Source of the DNA: Agrobacterium larrymoorei
GTDB taxonomy: Bacteria > Pseudomonadota > Alphaproteobacteria > Rhizobiales > Rhizobiaceae
Assembly (NCBI RefSeq): GCF_005145045.1
Contig: NZ_CP039693.1
Coordinates: 62,001 to 126,000 of the forward strand
Direction: 5' to 3'
Length of the DNA stretch: 64,000 nucleotides
Part shown: piece after piece, positions 8,274-16,988 of the stretch
Position numbering within the stretch: position 1 is the stretch's first letter
Layout: each line of letters starts with the position of its first letter
Made by a program: the position numbers and the translations under genes
Notes under the pieces: generated by a model
Told to the model about the DNA's origin: nothing
The model's input: the letters and a program-made list of their open reading frames with translations, nothing else
The model's database searches: none

Positions 8274-8441
8274 CTACCGAAGCCATCCAGCAAAGACGAC
8301 AGGCGCTCGTAGCGCTTCCTTGGTCGGCTCCCGAGCGTCAACGCCCTTCTTGGCCATATTATCTTCAACTGCCTGGTAAAGAAGGTCGCGGATCTCGCAC
8401 AGATTGTGCTCGATGTTTTCGCTGGTTATGTCGTCTGACAT
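8274..8441 (-). CDS. Small unidentified protein (55 residues)
   Basis: A strong GGAGG lies at a good distance upstream of this ATG (minus strand, 8439-8441), which decides the start even though the frame stays open further upstream. The product starts MSDDITSENIEHNLCEIRDL and ends APVVFAGWLR; it is acidic and helical in its first half. I do not recognise a family. It follows the small helix-turn-helix-like ORF by 28 bases on the same strand, so the two may form a short operon. Confidence 0.5.
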   Translation of the reverse strand: MSDDITSENIEHNLCEIRDLLYQAVEDNMAKKGVDAREPTKEALRAPVVFAGWLR

Positions 8442-8469
8442 CGTTTCCTCCAGAACGCTGGGCATGAAA

Positions 8470-8662
8470 CTAGCTGAGCGCATGCTCGATGCGATGTACG
8501 TGATGCTCGGGCGGCAGGACGGCATCGCCTTCTTCAGCCGCTGCAATCTCCTGAACGGTCAACCCAGTCGCCATCGCAAGGTCTTCGAGACTGTAACCCT
8601 TAGCGAGCCGCGGCCCGGCGGCTTCCTGCAGCATTGATTACCGGTTTCATAAACTGATCCAT
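8470..8662 (-). pseudogene. Small helix-turn-helix-like protein gene with probable frameshift
   Basis: From ATG 8662 (minus strand, with AGGGG upstream) the frame reads MDQFMKPVINAAG and then stops early. A one-base shift lets it continue as PRLAKGYSLEDLAMATGLTV and on to VHRIEHALS at a TAG (8470-8472). GYSLEDLAMATGLTVQEIAA has the look of an XRE-type helix-turn-helix. The second part could also start by itself at an internal ATG (MLQEAAGPRL) lacking a good ribosome-binding site, in which case the gene is intact and shorter. Confidence 0.45.
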
Positions 8663-8718
8663 TTCTTGATCCCCTTGAAAATTTTAGATGAATGCCTGAA
8701 TGCCTCGCGGGTTTCGCC

Positions 8719-8889
8719 CTATTGCGAAACATCCCGGTCACCCTCCGGCCTGAGCCGGCGAAGGCGCTTTGTCTTTTCCGCGCGCAAACGGCGCTCCTCT
8801 TCAGCCGCATCGGCCGCAAACTTGTTGGTATGTTCAAAAATCGCCGTGCATTCTTGCACGGTCAGTTTGTTCCTGAGCCGGCTTGCCAT
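8719..8889 (-). CDS. Small basic unidentified protein (56 residues)
   Basis: The frame encodes MASRLRNKLTVQECTAIFEH, then an Ala/Glu/Arg/Lys-rich helix ending RPEGDRDVSQ. The charge pattern suggests one long amphipathic helix. I chose the ATG at 8889 because GGA lies eight bases upstream; an in-frame ATG at 8898 is an alternative. It runs in the same direction as the two small ORFs below it. No family is recognised, and it is supported mainly by composition and context. Confidence 0.4.
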   Translation of the reverse strand: MASRLRNKLTVQECTAIFEHTNKFAADAAEEERRLRAEKTKRLRRLRPEGDRDVSQ

Positions 8890-9155
8890 GACAATCATCC
8901 ATGAGGTTTTCTCATAGATGGGTGACACGGAGCACCCACACAATAGGTCGAAGCTTGCCGTCTGCTAGCGTACGGGGTCTATTCCAGGGCTTGTATCGCT
9001 GACACCGCAACGCCACATCCTGAGCGCCACCCCAAACAATCGTAAACCTGTACAGCGGCATCCGCCGACGTCTGCGTGACGGTATTCGCGGGGTGAGACG
9101 GCTGCTCCCTCTATGGTCGAGCGCCGTCGGCCTCCTTTTTACCGATAGGACCTCA

Positions 9156-9755
9156 ATGCACTCTCGTGATCGCCTCATAGTTTTCCTTCACGGCATAGGC
9201 GCATCGGGCGCGCAGCTTATGCCTCTCTCCAACGCATGGAGGTCAAGCTTCCCGAACGCGCGTTTTGCAGCGCCGGACGCGCCACTCCATCACTGGAGGG
9301 GACACCAGTGGTTTTTGATCGAAGGCGACCCCCTTGATCCTGCTCGCATCCGAGCAGCACGCAAGACGTTCGACGATCTCATGACCGACGTCGTTCACCG
9401 TGAAGGCTTTAACGAGGCACATCATCGGGTTGCATTCGTCGGCGTCTCGCAAGGCGCGATCGTTGCGCTGGACGCAATTGCCTCAGGCAGGTGGCAGATC
9501 GGTGCACTTGTTTCATTCGCAGGCCTCTTGGCCCCTCAACAGGTTTCGCCGCTCAGCAAGACCACTCAGGTTCTTCTTGTTCACGGACAAGCGGACACGA
9601 TTATCCCGGCCGCAGATTCGATGATGGCGGCTTCGCAGTTCCAGGCTGCCGGGTTCGAGGTCGAACTTGACGTGGAGCCCGGCGTCGGCCACACGATCTC
9701 TTCGAGCGGAGCCGATCGCGCACGTGCGTTCTTGCGTCGATCGTTAATTTCATGA
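9156..9755 (+). CDS. Alpha/beta hydrolase (carboxylesterase/phospholipase type)
   Basis: This 199-residue protein has the small carboxylesterase fold: RLIVFLHGIGASGAQL (oxyanion region), the nucleophile elbow GVSQG, an Asp in HGQADTIIP and a His in GVGHTIS, which together make a Ser-Asp-His triad. It has no signal peptide, so it should be cytoplasmic. The length agrees with the YpfH/predicted-esterase group. I chose ATG 9156, which has AGGA six bases upstream; the frame is open to 9093. The stop overlaps the next start (ATGA), so it is coupled to the DoxX-like gene. Substrate unknown. Confidence 0.88.
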   Translation: MHSRDRLIVFLHGIGASGAQLMPLSNAWRSSFPNARFAAPDAPLHHWRGHQWFLIEGDPLDPARIRAARKTFDDLMTDVVHREGFNEAHHRVAFVGVSQGAIVALDAIASGRWQIGALVSFAGLLAPQQVSPLSKTTQVLLVHGQADTIIPAADSMMAASQFQAAGFEVELDVEPGVGHTISSSGADRARAFLRRSLIS

Positions 9756-10192
9756 CAGCATCGGGGCCGGAAAGCTCACGGGTGAGCCTGGAGGCATGGC
9801 GAAACCGCGTGCGAGCCGGTTTCTTCATCTTTTACGCCATCGCGGGCGTTATGCATCTTGCCTATCCGAGACCATTCCTGACGATCACGCCACAGTGGGT
9901 TCCTCATGCATCGCTCGTCATCGCCCTGACAGGACTGTGCGAGATTGCTGGCGCGCTCGGCCTATGGCATTTTCGGCTCCGCAAACTCGCAGGTTTTGCG
10001 TTGGCAACATACGCCGTTTGTGTCTTTCCCGCGAACGTGAAACATGCCATCGACAGCATGAGGACCGCCGATCCGACGGTCTGGTCGTGGATGTACCATT
10101 GCATCCGCCTACCGCTCTAGCCTTTACTGGTATGGGGTGCACTGTTTGCCGGAGGAATAATCAACTGGCCTATCACAAAAAAGCATCGGTGA
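9752..10192 (+). pseudogene. DoxX-like membrane protein gene interrupted by an in-frame amber codon
   Basis: The frame starts at ATG 9752, overlapping the hydrolase stop, and encodes a small multi-helix membrane protein: RVRAGFFIFYAIAGVMHLAY, LVIALTGLCEIAGALGLW, and KLAGFALATYAVCVFPANVK with the HAI that follows. A TAG at 10118-10120 ends it after 122 residues. The same frame then continues for 23 codons as PLLVWGALFAGGIINWPITK to a TGA at 10192, which is the missing last transmembrane helix. DoxX-like proteins of this type run to about 140-150 residues. A CAG-to-TAG change in an otherwise intact gene is the simplest reading. Confidence 0.75.
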
Positions 10193-10299
10193 TGCTCTAC
10201 GTTCTGAACATTGCGCAGTTCGCACGGCGCACGCATCGCCTGAGAGACGCTGCGGCATGCGTAGGTCGTAATGTCGATGCTTCAGCGATAAAAGCTTGG

Positions 10300-10782
10300 T
10301 CAGCCCCATTTTTCGAGCAGCCCGCCTGAAGGGCCGTGGACCGGATCGGTCTCGGGTAAAGGAAGCGACGCAATCTTCTGCAGCATTTCCTCTGTGGCGG
10401 CTGATCGCTGGATATCGGCGTGCTCGTCCGCGGGATAAGCTCCAACGATCTGGAAATCTTCTGAGCTTCCGAGGTTCTGGTGACCTGTGCCAGCCGGCAG
10501 GAGGAGGCAGTCTCCTGACGAAACGTCTACCATTCGGCCGTCCGGGCCGCCGATTAGCAAGGTTGCAGTTCCACTTTTGACGCCCAGCACTTCATGGGCG
10601 CCGGCGTGATAGTGCTGGTAATCGAAGACGCCGTCTGTCCAGATCCCAGCCCAGGCGTTCAGGGCAAACAGCGTTTCAAAGTCATCGCCATCGTCGAGCT
10701 GAACCTGGTAATACAAAACGGGAAGCCGCTGATTGTTGGGTACCCAATCACTTGGCTCGAATACGATTGCCTCGACTTCCAT
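10300..10782 (-). CDS. Cupin-domain protein (YjlB type)
   Basis: This 160-residue single-domain cupin has the first motif in HYHAGAHEVLGVKSGTATLL (His, His, Glu) and the second in GDCLLLPAGTGHQNLGSS (Pro, Gly, His). It resembles the YjlB group, whose members are predicted metal-binding proteins of unknown substrate. I placed the start at the ATG ending at 10782 (MEVEAIVFEPSDW), with AAGGAAA upstream; the frame is open to 10827. It stands alone on the minus strand. Confidence 0.82.
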   Translation of the reverse strand: MEVEAIVFEPSDWVPNNQRLPVLYYQVQLDDGDDFETLFALNAWAGIWTDGVFDYQHYHAGAHEVLGVKSGTATLLIGGPDGRMVDVSSGDCLLLPAGTGHQNLGSSEDFQIVGAYPADEHADIQRSAATEEMLQKIASLPLPETDPVHGPSGGLLEKWG

Positions 10783-11240
10783 GGCCGTTTCCTTCAAGAC
10801 GAGGCCGGCTTGGTGCTCTCCCATCAATAGTCCTCATTCTTGCTTACCCGAAACAAGAACGATCGGGCGCAGCCATCGTTCCGAAGCCGACCGTTTGTGG
10901 AGCTTGGATGGGAGCCTCATCACGGGCTTGAAAGGCGTTTGAAGTCAGAAGGTGAGGGCTTTAGAATGCGTCAACGCGTTCCAAAGGCTGGAATTTCCAT
11001 ACTTATGATCCGGGATGATCTGGAGAGCAACAACGCCCAGCGGGCGGCAAGCCCGCCGCCGCCCAATCCCGTCCACCCGCATCGACCAATCGGGCACGGA
11101 TCGGATCCAGCTTTTCTATTGCCATGTCCTTGTCGACGCCTTGTTTGCCCGAGACTCCAAAGTCATTCTCACTGTGGCAACGCTGATCTAGGTAGCAATC
11201 AGCGATGCCGAGTTGCCGTAAACCGTTGGTTCAGCCGTTC
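10783..11240. other. Region without a supported gene
   Basis: A 173-codon frame on the plus strand (10840-11361) crosses this stretch, but its product is Pro/Arg/Ser-rich, has no recognisable domain and overlaps the SemiSWEET remnant. A shorter frame contains FYCHVLVDALFARDSKVILT, which may be a remnant of something, but I cannot name it. Confidence 0.4.
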
Positions 11241-11516
11241 CTATCCGGAAAGGGAGTTCTTCGATTTACATTTCCCCGCAAACTCATTTGGTGCCTGTGA
11301 TCTTGCACTCGAAGCGAGATTAGCGTTGCATATGGCGCGGATTTTCTTGATGAGGATATAACCTGAGAGACAGAAGCAGATCGAATTTGTGAGAATGATC
11401 GGCCACTCGGTTCTCAGGATGCCGAAAGTTGTCCACAGCGCGAAGCCAACGACCGTTAGTGCGTACATGCGTGCGGAGATCGCGTCTGTATCGCCAGTTT
11501 CGATTACCTTCCAAGT
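11241..11516 (-). pseudogene. N-terminally truncated SemiSWEET (PQ-loop) sugar transporter remnant
   Basis: The minus strand encodes TWKVIETGDTDAISARMYAL, then GFALWTTFGILRTEWPIILT and a third helix ending GYILIKKI. This matches helices 2 and 3 of bacterial SemiSWEETs, whose three-helix units dimerise to transport sugars. The first helix and the Pro-Gln of the PQ loop should precede TWK, but a TGA stands immediately before it and no continuation is found upstream in any frame. An extra C-terminal tail of about 20 residues is also unusual. A start at the internal Met would give a two-helix fragment, so it is likely non-functional. Confidence 0.65.
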
Positions 11517-11798
11517 TCAGATTCTACAACGAAATATTCGCACTCCCTAATACTGAGACGACTTTATACCCACTACAAACAACAAAAACGGGTCACATGG
11601 ACGCAAAAACAGATTGCTTTTAAGTCATCATATGAGCGCGCCAGTGCTTGCCTGCCCATATGGTCAGCCCATGCGTTGACTGGTCGCGTCGTCCCTCTTG
11701 GAAACTTCGGCCCTGATGTAATCGGGGTCAAGCCGAATTAAAAGTCGCGATATCATCGCATTTTTCGGCCGTTAAAGACATTGTCTGGGACACCCACG
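11517..11798. other. Intergenic region between the SemiSWEET remnant and the receiver gene
   Basis: This stretch is AT-rich. It includes the lost first part of the SemiSWEET gene but no recognisable frame. No terminator or promoter could be assigned. Confidence 0.4.
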
Positions 11799-12167
11799 TC
11801 AACGGCGAAGCGTCACCAAAAAACACAGAACTTCGCGTTCCGAGTAAGGCTTGCCCACGAATCCAATCGGCTTGGACGCCTGCGCGAGCGCGCGGGTCCG
11901 CTCATCGAGGTTGGCGCTGACAAAGAGAGATGGCACGTCGAAGCGGTTGCGAAGCACCGCGGCCGTCTCCACACCGTTCGTTCCACGCGCAAGATTGACA
12001 TCCATGATGGCAACGTCGACGGCTCCATCGACTTTCTCGGCAAGAGCAATTGCCTGTAGCATGTCCGATGCCTGCCCGACGACCGTGTGGCCGGCGTCGA
12101 TCAGCATGTCCTCCAGGTCCAACGCCAGAAGCATCTCATCCTCGACGATCATCACGCGCAGCGGCAT
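11799..12167 (-). CDS. Single-domain response regulator (CheY-like receiver)
   Basis: The 122 residues form one receiver domain: MIVEDE (acidic pocket), AIMDVNLARGTNG (phosphoacceptor Asp), LFVSAN (switch Ser) and FVGKPY (conserved Lys). There is no output domain, so it must act through protein contacts. The start is ATG 12165-12167, which overlaps the stop of the upstream kinase by one base (TGATG), a strong sign of coupling and partnership. The kinase has a degenerate ATP-binding region, so the source of the phosphoryl group is uncertain. Confidence 0.9.
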   Translation of the reverse strand: MPLRVMIVEDEMLLALDLEDMLIDAGHTVVGQASDMLQAIALAEKVDGAVDVAIMDVNLARGTNGVETAAVLRNRFDVPSLFVSANLDERTRALAQASKPIGFVGKPYSEREVLCFLVTLRR

Positions 12168-13561
12168 CAACGTGCCTCCGCCGGGAATGTGACCGCCCAG
12201 AACCCCTGGTCCTCGGGGTGTAAGATCGTGCCATCGATCTGGCTCGCCATGCTGGCGATCAGCCGTTGCGAAAGCTCGCTGGATGATGAGGCGACCTCAT
12301 CGCCATGCACGCTCAAGACGCACTCGCTCGGCGAACGCCGTTTCAACGCCACTTGAACACGGCCGCCACCGGTGCGGTGGTTCCGCAGATCGTGGATCAG
12401 CTCACTGACTATCACCGAGACAGGAATCGCGCGCTCGGTGGTTAGAGAGATGTCGTCGATAGCAAGGTCGATCTCCGCTCCGCCGGCAACGGTGATGTCG
12501 CGACACAGCTTGTCCAGATGTTCTGCCATGTTGACGGCGAGCGAATTCTGGTCCCGGTAAAGACCCTCATGCACCGATATGATCGCCCGAACGCGAGAGA
12601 TCGCCCGATCGAAAGCCTGGGCAAGAGCAGGATCTTCCAGGCGGCGTGCCTGAAGCCGCAAGGTGCTGACGACCAGTTGCAGGCTGTTCTTGACGCGGTG
12701 GTTCACCTCGGCCAGCAGAAGATCCTTCTGGGCGACCAGTTCGCTCTTCTCATCGAGAGCTGATGAAAGGGCAGCCTCGCGCTCGCGGTCGGGGGTCACG
12801 TCCATCAACACGCCAATCATCCTCACTTTGCCCGTCGATGTTCTGAGAACTTCGCCGCGCGAGGAAACGTGCCGTACAGTGCCGGAATCGACAATGCGAT
12901 AGTCGAAGTTGATCACGGTATGGTCGGGGGATGCGATGGCGGAGGCAACGGTCTCACGAACTCGCCCCAGATCCTCTGGATGCATCTTTGCAAAGAATGG
13001 TGCCGCAACCGGTCCGCCTTCTCCCGGCTCGAAGCCGAACATCACGTCGACGGCGCCACTGCGACGCCAGAGGTCCGTCTCAGGCTCATATTCCCAAGAC
13101 GCAAGGTCGGCCGCGTGAAGGGCAATGCGCAAACGCGCATCGGCCTCGCGCGCCTTCAGCACGCTTTCGGTTACGTCCATCGGGTTCTGGATGATGAATG
13201 CCGGCTTGCCACCGGCACCTGCGACGGGCGTATGAATAGGGGTCCAGAATTTCTGCACGAACCCACCACCGGGCTGCGGGATATCGTACTGAATGACCGC
13301 CATCTCATGCGGCTTTCCGGTTGCCAGCACGTGGCGAAGAGACACTTCCAAAGGTCCCTGCTCGACAGTGCCAGCGGCCTCGGGATTTTCCGGAAAAGCC
13401 TCAAGAATGGAACGGCCCACAATATCGTCCAACGTGCGGTCCGTAAGCGCCAGATAGGAATTGCTGGCACCCACGATGACCAGATCGGCATCGAGGATGA
13501 GATAAGGCTGCGGCATCCCTTGCACGATTGCGACGAGATCGGTGGCGGTCAAACTGTGCAA
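12167..13561 (-). CDS. PAS-PAS HisKA_2 sensor kinase with degenerate catalytic domain
   Basis: This 464-residue cytoplasmic protein has two PAS domains (about residues 10-130 and 140-265), then a HisKA_2 dimerisation region, LLLAEVNHRVKNSLQLV, with the phosphoacceptor at His288. The ATPase region diverges at its key points. The N box, normally NELxTNALKHAF-like, reads SELIHDLRNHRTGGG with Asp in place of the catalytic Asn. The DNGxG box is replaced by VHGDEVASS, and the GLGL lid segment by ELSQRL. It may be a pseudokinase that senses or acts as phosphatase or scaffold for its coupled receiver. Frame and length are otherwise intact. Confidence 0.85.
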   Translation of the reverse strand: MHSLTATDLVAIVQGMPQPYLILDADLVIVGASNSYLALTDRTLDDIVGRSILEAFPENPEAAGTVEQGPLEVSLRHVLATGKPHEMAVIQYDIPQPGGGFVQKFWTPIHTPVAGAGGKPAFIIQNPMDVTESVLKAREADARLRIALHAADLASWEYEPETDLWRRSGAVDVMFGFEPGEGGPVAAPFFAKMHPEDLGRVRETVASAIASPDHTVINFDYRIVDSGTVRHVSSRGEVLRTSTGKVRMIGVLMDVTPDREREAALSSALDEKSELVAQKDLLLAEVNHRVKNSLQLVVSTLRLQARRLEDPALAQAFDRAISRVRAIISVHEGLYRDQNSLAVNMAEHLDKLCRDITVAGGAEIDLAIDDISLTTERAIPVSVIVSELIHDLRNHRTGGGRVQVALKRRSPSECVLSVHGDEVASSSSELSQRLIASMASQIDGTILHPEDQGFWAVTFPAEAR

Positions 13562-13753
13562 GAGGAATTGTTCTCCGGAGCGGCGGCACTCAGCTTATGA
13601 CGATAGTCTTCCAGTTCTTGCCAGAAGAACCAACTCGCCCAACTCGCGGGCGCCGAAAAAGTTTCACCAGCATGCGCAAGAATTTCTCACCGGCCTATTC
13701 AAAGCTTGCGGTTCTGTGCGCTTTTCGCCTTTCAGCGATCAACGCGGACCTCG

Positions 13754-16753
13754 TCAACTCCCTGGTGCCGGCGCCGCGGAATTCAGCATGTCGCCGATAC
13801 GCTTCGCCAGAACGGTCAGATCGAATGGTTTCGTTATGATTTCCATTCCCGGATCAAGGTGTCCATGATTGATAACGGCGTTTTCGGCGTAACCCGTAAC
13901 GAACAGCACCTTGAGGCCCGGCCTCAGTTCGCGTGCCGCATCCGCGACCTGCCTGCCGTTCATCCCACCGGGTAATCCCACGTCAGTGATCAAAAGGTCG
14001 ATCTGTTCTGTAGAACGGATAAGTTCCATTCCGGCCGGGCCATCGTCGGCTTCGATCGGCCGGTAGCCAAGCTCTTCGAGAACATCCACTATAAGCATTC
14101 GAACAAGCGGCTCGTCGTCGACTACGAGAACAGTCATCTGTTTGTCGGATTTATGGTCGGACAGAATGCCGCTCTCGACAGTTTCGTCTGCTGCCTTGAC
14201 GCCGTCGTGACGTGGCAAGAATAGCGTGACCGTCGTTCCTTTGCCTACTTCGGACTGAACGCGGACCTGACCACCCGACTGCTTGGCGAACCCGAAGATC
14301 ATGGACAGACCAAGTCCAGTTCCAACCCCTATCGGCTTCGTCGTGAAGAACGGTTCGAACACACGCTCGATGACATCGGCCGGTATCCCGACGCCGCTAT
14401 CCGAGACGGACACCGAAACGTAGTCGCCTGGATCGAGATCGAGCGAGACAGCATCTTCGTCAAGCTTCCTGTTGTTGGCCTCGATGATGATTCTACCGCC
14501 GTCGGGCATGGCGTCGCGTGCGTTGATGCAAAGATTCAGGACAGCGTTTTCGAGCTGGTTCGGATCGACCAGGGTCGCCCAGAGATCGGCCCCAGCATGT
14601 GTCTCAATGTGTATTTGAGGACCAACCGTCCGTCGCACCAGTTCTTCCATGCCGTCTATCAACGCGACGACGTCGGTGGGCTTGGGTTCCAGTGTCTGAC
14701 GCCGCGAGAACGCCAGCAATCTGTGGGTGAGCGCGGCGGCACGTTTGGTGGCGCCCTGCGCCGCGACCACGTACTTCTCCACCTCCATCAGTCTGCCCTG
14801 TTGGATGCGGGTCTCGATGAGTTCGAGGCTCCCAGAGATGCCGGCAAGAAGATTGTTGAAGTCGTGCGCCAAGCCACCTGTAAGCTGCCCTACGGCTTCC
14901 ATTTTCTGCGATTGTCGAAGTGCTTCCTCGGCCCTCATCAGTTCAGACGTGCGTTCAAGCACCCGCTGCTCGAGATTGTCATTGAGGCTACGAAGCATGC
15001 CCGTTACGCGGTCTCGCTCTGCTTCCACCGCTCGTCTCGCGTCCACGTCAAGTAGAACGCCTGGGAAGTTCGCGGCCTTTCCGTCAGGCCCAAGATCCAC
15101 TCTGCCATTGGCCTCGAGCCAGTAGTATTTGCCGTCCGCTCTGCGCGTTCGATATTGATGGGCGTAGGCGCCACCTCTCGCAATGGCCTCTTGGATGGCA
15201 GCCGCCAGTCCGGCTTGGTCATCTGGGTGAACTGTATCGACGATCTGAGCCAGTGGAATGCCGGTTCTCCCCAGTGAGGGATCTAGGCCAAATGCGGTTG
15301 CGAAGGCCTCGTCAACGGTGAACCGGTCATTCGGGATGTCCCAAACCCAGGTGCCTATAATTGCTCCAGCCGCAAGCGCGAGCTTCACGCGGTCCGCGTA
15401 TTCTTTCACCCTTGTTTCGGATTCCCGCAACTCGAGCTCTCGCCTAGACCGCTCAGCCTCGGCTCTGACGCGTTCTGCCACGTCCCGGATAAATTCGATT
15501 TCACCGTCGCTCCAGTTTCGAGGCTCCGATTGGCCGACATAGAGCAGCGCTACGAGCTTCGATTGTTCGATGAGGGGAACGCTGACAAAGGATCTAATGC
15601 CTCTACCTTGGAGGGCTTCCGCAAATCCTTCTGTTCGCTGATTGCGCGCGACATCGCAGATGACAACAGGCTCGCCGCGCTTCAAGTCCTGATCGTAGAG
15701 GCCGTAGTCGCTTATAGAAATCGGCCCAGAAGGCAGTGACAACTCTTTGCTAGCCCAGTAGCTCTCGACAACGACGTCAGCTTCCGCACTCACATTCCCA
15801 TAAGCAACGACGTTCGCATCCAATGCCACGCCCAGGATTTCCTGCGCTGCGCGTGCAATCTCTGTAGGATCAGAAAGGTCGCGAATTCTATCGCTCAACT
15901 GCTGGATGGAATTCCGGCGTGCTTCGTCTTCACGTCGAGCCGTCACATCATTGAAGAAGATAGCAATCTGGCGAGCGGCAGGATCGCCGACCCGCAACGC
16001 TCGGACATCGAACCATCTCGAAAAGGCTTTGGCGTAGCTTTCGAAATTCGCAGGTTCCCCCGTCCTGGCAACGTGTCCGTACGTCTCGAACCAGAACTTC
16101 TCCAAATCCGGTGCGAATTCCGTCACCCACTTTCCGCGCAGGTTGACGCCTGCCTGTTGCTCGAATGCAGGATTGGCCTGGAGAAAACGATAATCGATCG
16201 GATGATCGTTCTCGTCGAACTTCACCTCAACGATCGCAAAGGCCGTCTCGACCGCGTCGACGATCGTGCGGAGCCACTCCTCGTTCTGCTGAAGCTGATC
16301 GTAAGTGCGACGCTGCTCTGTTCTGTCTCGCAGCACCTTTACGAAGCCTTGCGCGCTGTCGTCCTCGTCCTTCAGGACGAACATTTCGCCCAATGCGAAG
16401 AAGCGTGTGCCGTCCTTACGAAGATGCCAGCGCTCGTCATTGGCCCGGCCATCCTTCAGCGCCAGGGCCATTTCCGTTTCCATACGGCCGACAGCCCGAT
16501 CTTCCGACGTGAAGATGGCTTCGGCGGTGCCTCCAACCATCTCCTGCGCGGTCCACCCCATGATGGAGTGCGCAGCTTTATTCCAATCGGTGATCACGCC
16601 GTTGAGATCCGTCGCTATGATCGCGTAATCGATGGTGCTTTGAAAGATCGCATCCCGACGCGCTTTCCGCGCGCTAGACTGGCCTTGCGCGCGCAATGCC
16701 AGAACTTCGGCTTCCAAATCTTCCCGTGACAGTTTTTCGAGAGTTGAGGTCAC
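13754..16753 (-). CDS. Hybrid sensor histidine kinase (PAS-PAS-GAF-PAS-HisKA-HATPase-REC)
   Basis: This 999-residue soluble hybrid kinase has PAS domains at about residues 30-150, 155-275 and 450-580 and a GAF domain in between (about 285-440). A classical HisKA follows (LTGGLAHDFNNLLAGISGSL, His in HDF), then HATPase with the N box LCINARDAMPDGG and GVGTGLGLSMIFGF. The C-terminal receiver contains VLVVDDEPLVR, LLITDVGLPGGMNG and ITKPFD. The layout suggests cytoplasmic ligand or redox sensing with an internal phosphorelay. It runs alone, with 192 bases to the next kinase on the same strand. Confidence 0.93.
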   Translation of the reverse strand: MTSTLEKLSREDLEAEVLALRAQGQSSARKARRDAIFQSTIDYAIIATDLNGVITDWNKAAHSIMGWTAQEMVGGTAEAIFTSEDRAVGRMETEMALALKDGRANDERWHLRKDGTRFFALGEMFVLKDEDDSAQGFVKVLRDRTEQRRTYDQLQQNEEWLRTIVDAVETAFAIVEVKFDENDHPIDYRFLQANPAFEQQAGVNLRGKWVTEFAPDLEKFWFETYGHVARTGEPANFESYAKAFSRWFDVRALRVGDPAARQIAIFFNDVTARREDEARRNSIQQLSDRIRDLSDPTEIARAAQEILGVALDANVVAYGNVSAEADVVVESYWASKELSLPSGPISISDYGLYDQDLKRGEPVVICDVARNQRTEGFAEALQGRGIRSFVSVPLIEQSKLVALLYVGQSEPRNWSDGEIEFIRDVAERVRAEAERSRRELELRESETRVKEYADRVKLALAAGAIIGTWVWDIPNDRFTVDEAFATAFGLDPSLGRTGIPLAQIVDTVHPDDQAGLAAAIQEAIARGGAYAHQYRTRRADGKYYWLEANGRVDLGPDGKAANFPGVLLDVDARRAVEAERDRVTGMLRSLNDNLEQRVLERTSELMRAEEALRQSQKMEAVGQLTGGLAHDFNNLLAGISGSLELIETRIQQGRLMEVEKYVVAAQGATKRAAALTHRLLAFSRRQTLEPKPTDVVALIDGMEELVRRTVGPQIHIETHAGADLWATLVDPNQLENAVLNLCINARDAMPDGGRIIIEANNRKLDEDAVSLDLDPGDYVSVSVSDSGVGIPADVIERVFEPFFTTKPIGVGTGLGLSMIFGFAKQSGGQVRVQSEVGKGTTVTLFLPRHDGVKAADETVESGILSDHKSDKQMTVLVVDDEPLVRMLIVDVLEELGYRPIEADDGPAGMELIRSTEQIDLLITDVGLPGGMNGRQVADAARELRPGLKVLFVTGYAENAVINHGHLDPGMEIITKPFDLTVLAKRIGDMLNSAAPAPGS

Positions 16754-16930
16754 TTAACACCTTCGGCGTTTCCGCACATTGCACCGCAGACATCGAGCAG
16801 CGATAAGAATGCCGCCCCATGCTTTTGTAAATTACCTTGAATTCGTTTCGGCTCATCATCAGTGGAGACCGCAGTCTCTGCAGCTTTCATTTTTTAGCGA
16901 ACTATCATGAGGTAACATGGGACGCTACAT

Positions 16931-16988
16931 AATTTGACATGCTGTGGCACAAATTGACACGATATTTACTCCGTGCCATACCGGAGAA
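16931..16988 (+). promoter_or_regulatory. Repeats upstream of the ParD-kinase fusion gene
   Basis: Two near-identical sites, AATTTGACAT (16931-16940) and AAATTGACAC (16951-16960), lie 20 bases apart, on the same face of the helix. TGGCAC (16945-16950) and GTGCCA (16973-16978) form a further dyad. TTGACA is also a good -35 hexamer. A weak ribosome-binding site, GGAG, sits two bases before the ATG at 16989. Ribbon-helix-helix antitoxins usually bind such repeats at their own promoter, so this may be an operator for the RHH domain encoded next to it. Confidence 0.45.

Noticed and set aside
10840..11361. 173-codon plus-strand frame
   Set aside because: No recognisable domain, Pro/Arg/Ser-rich composition typical of a non-coding frame, and overlap with the SemiSWEET remnant on the other strand.
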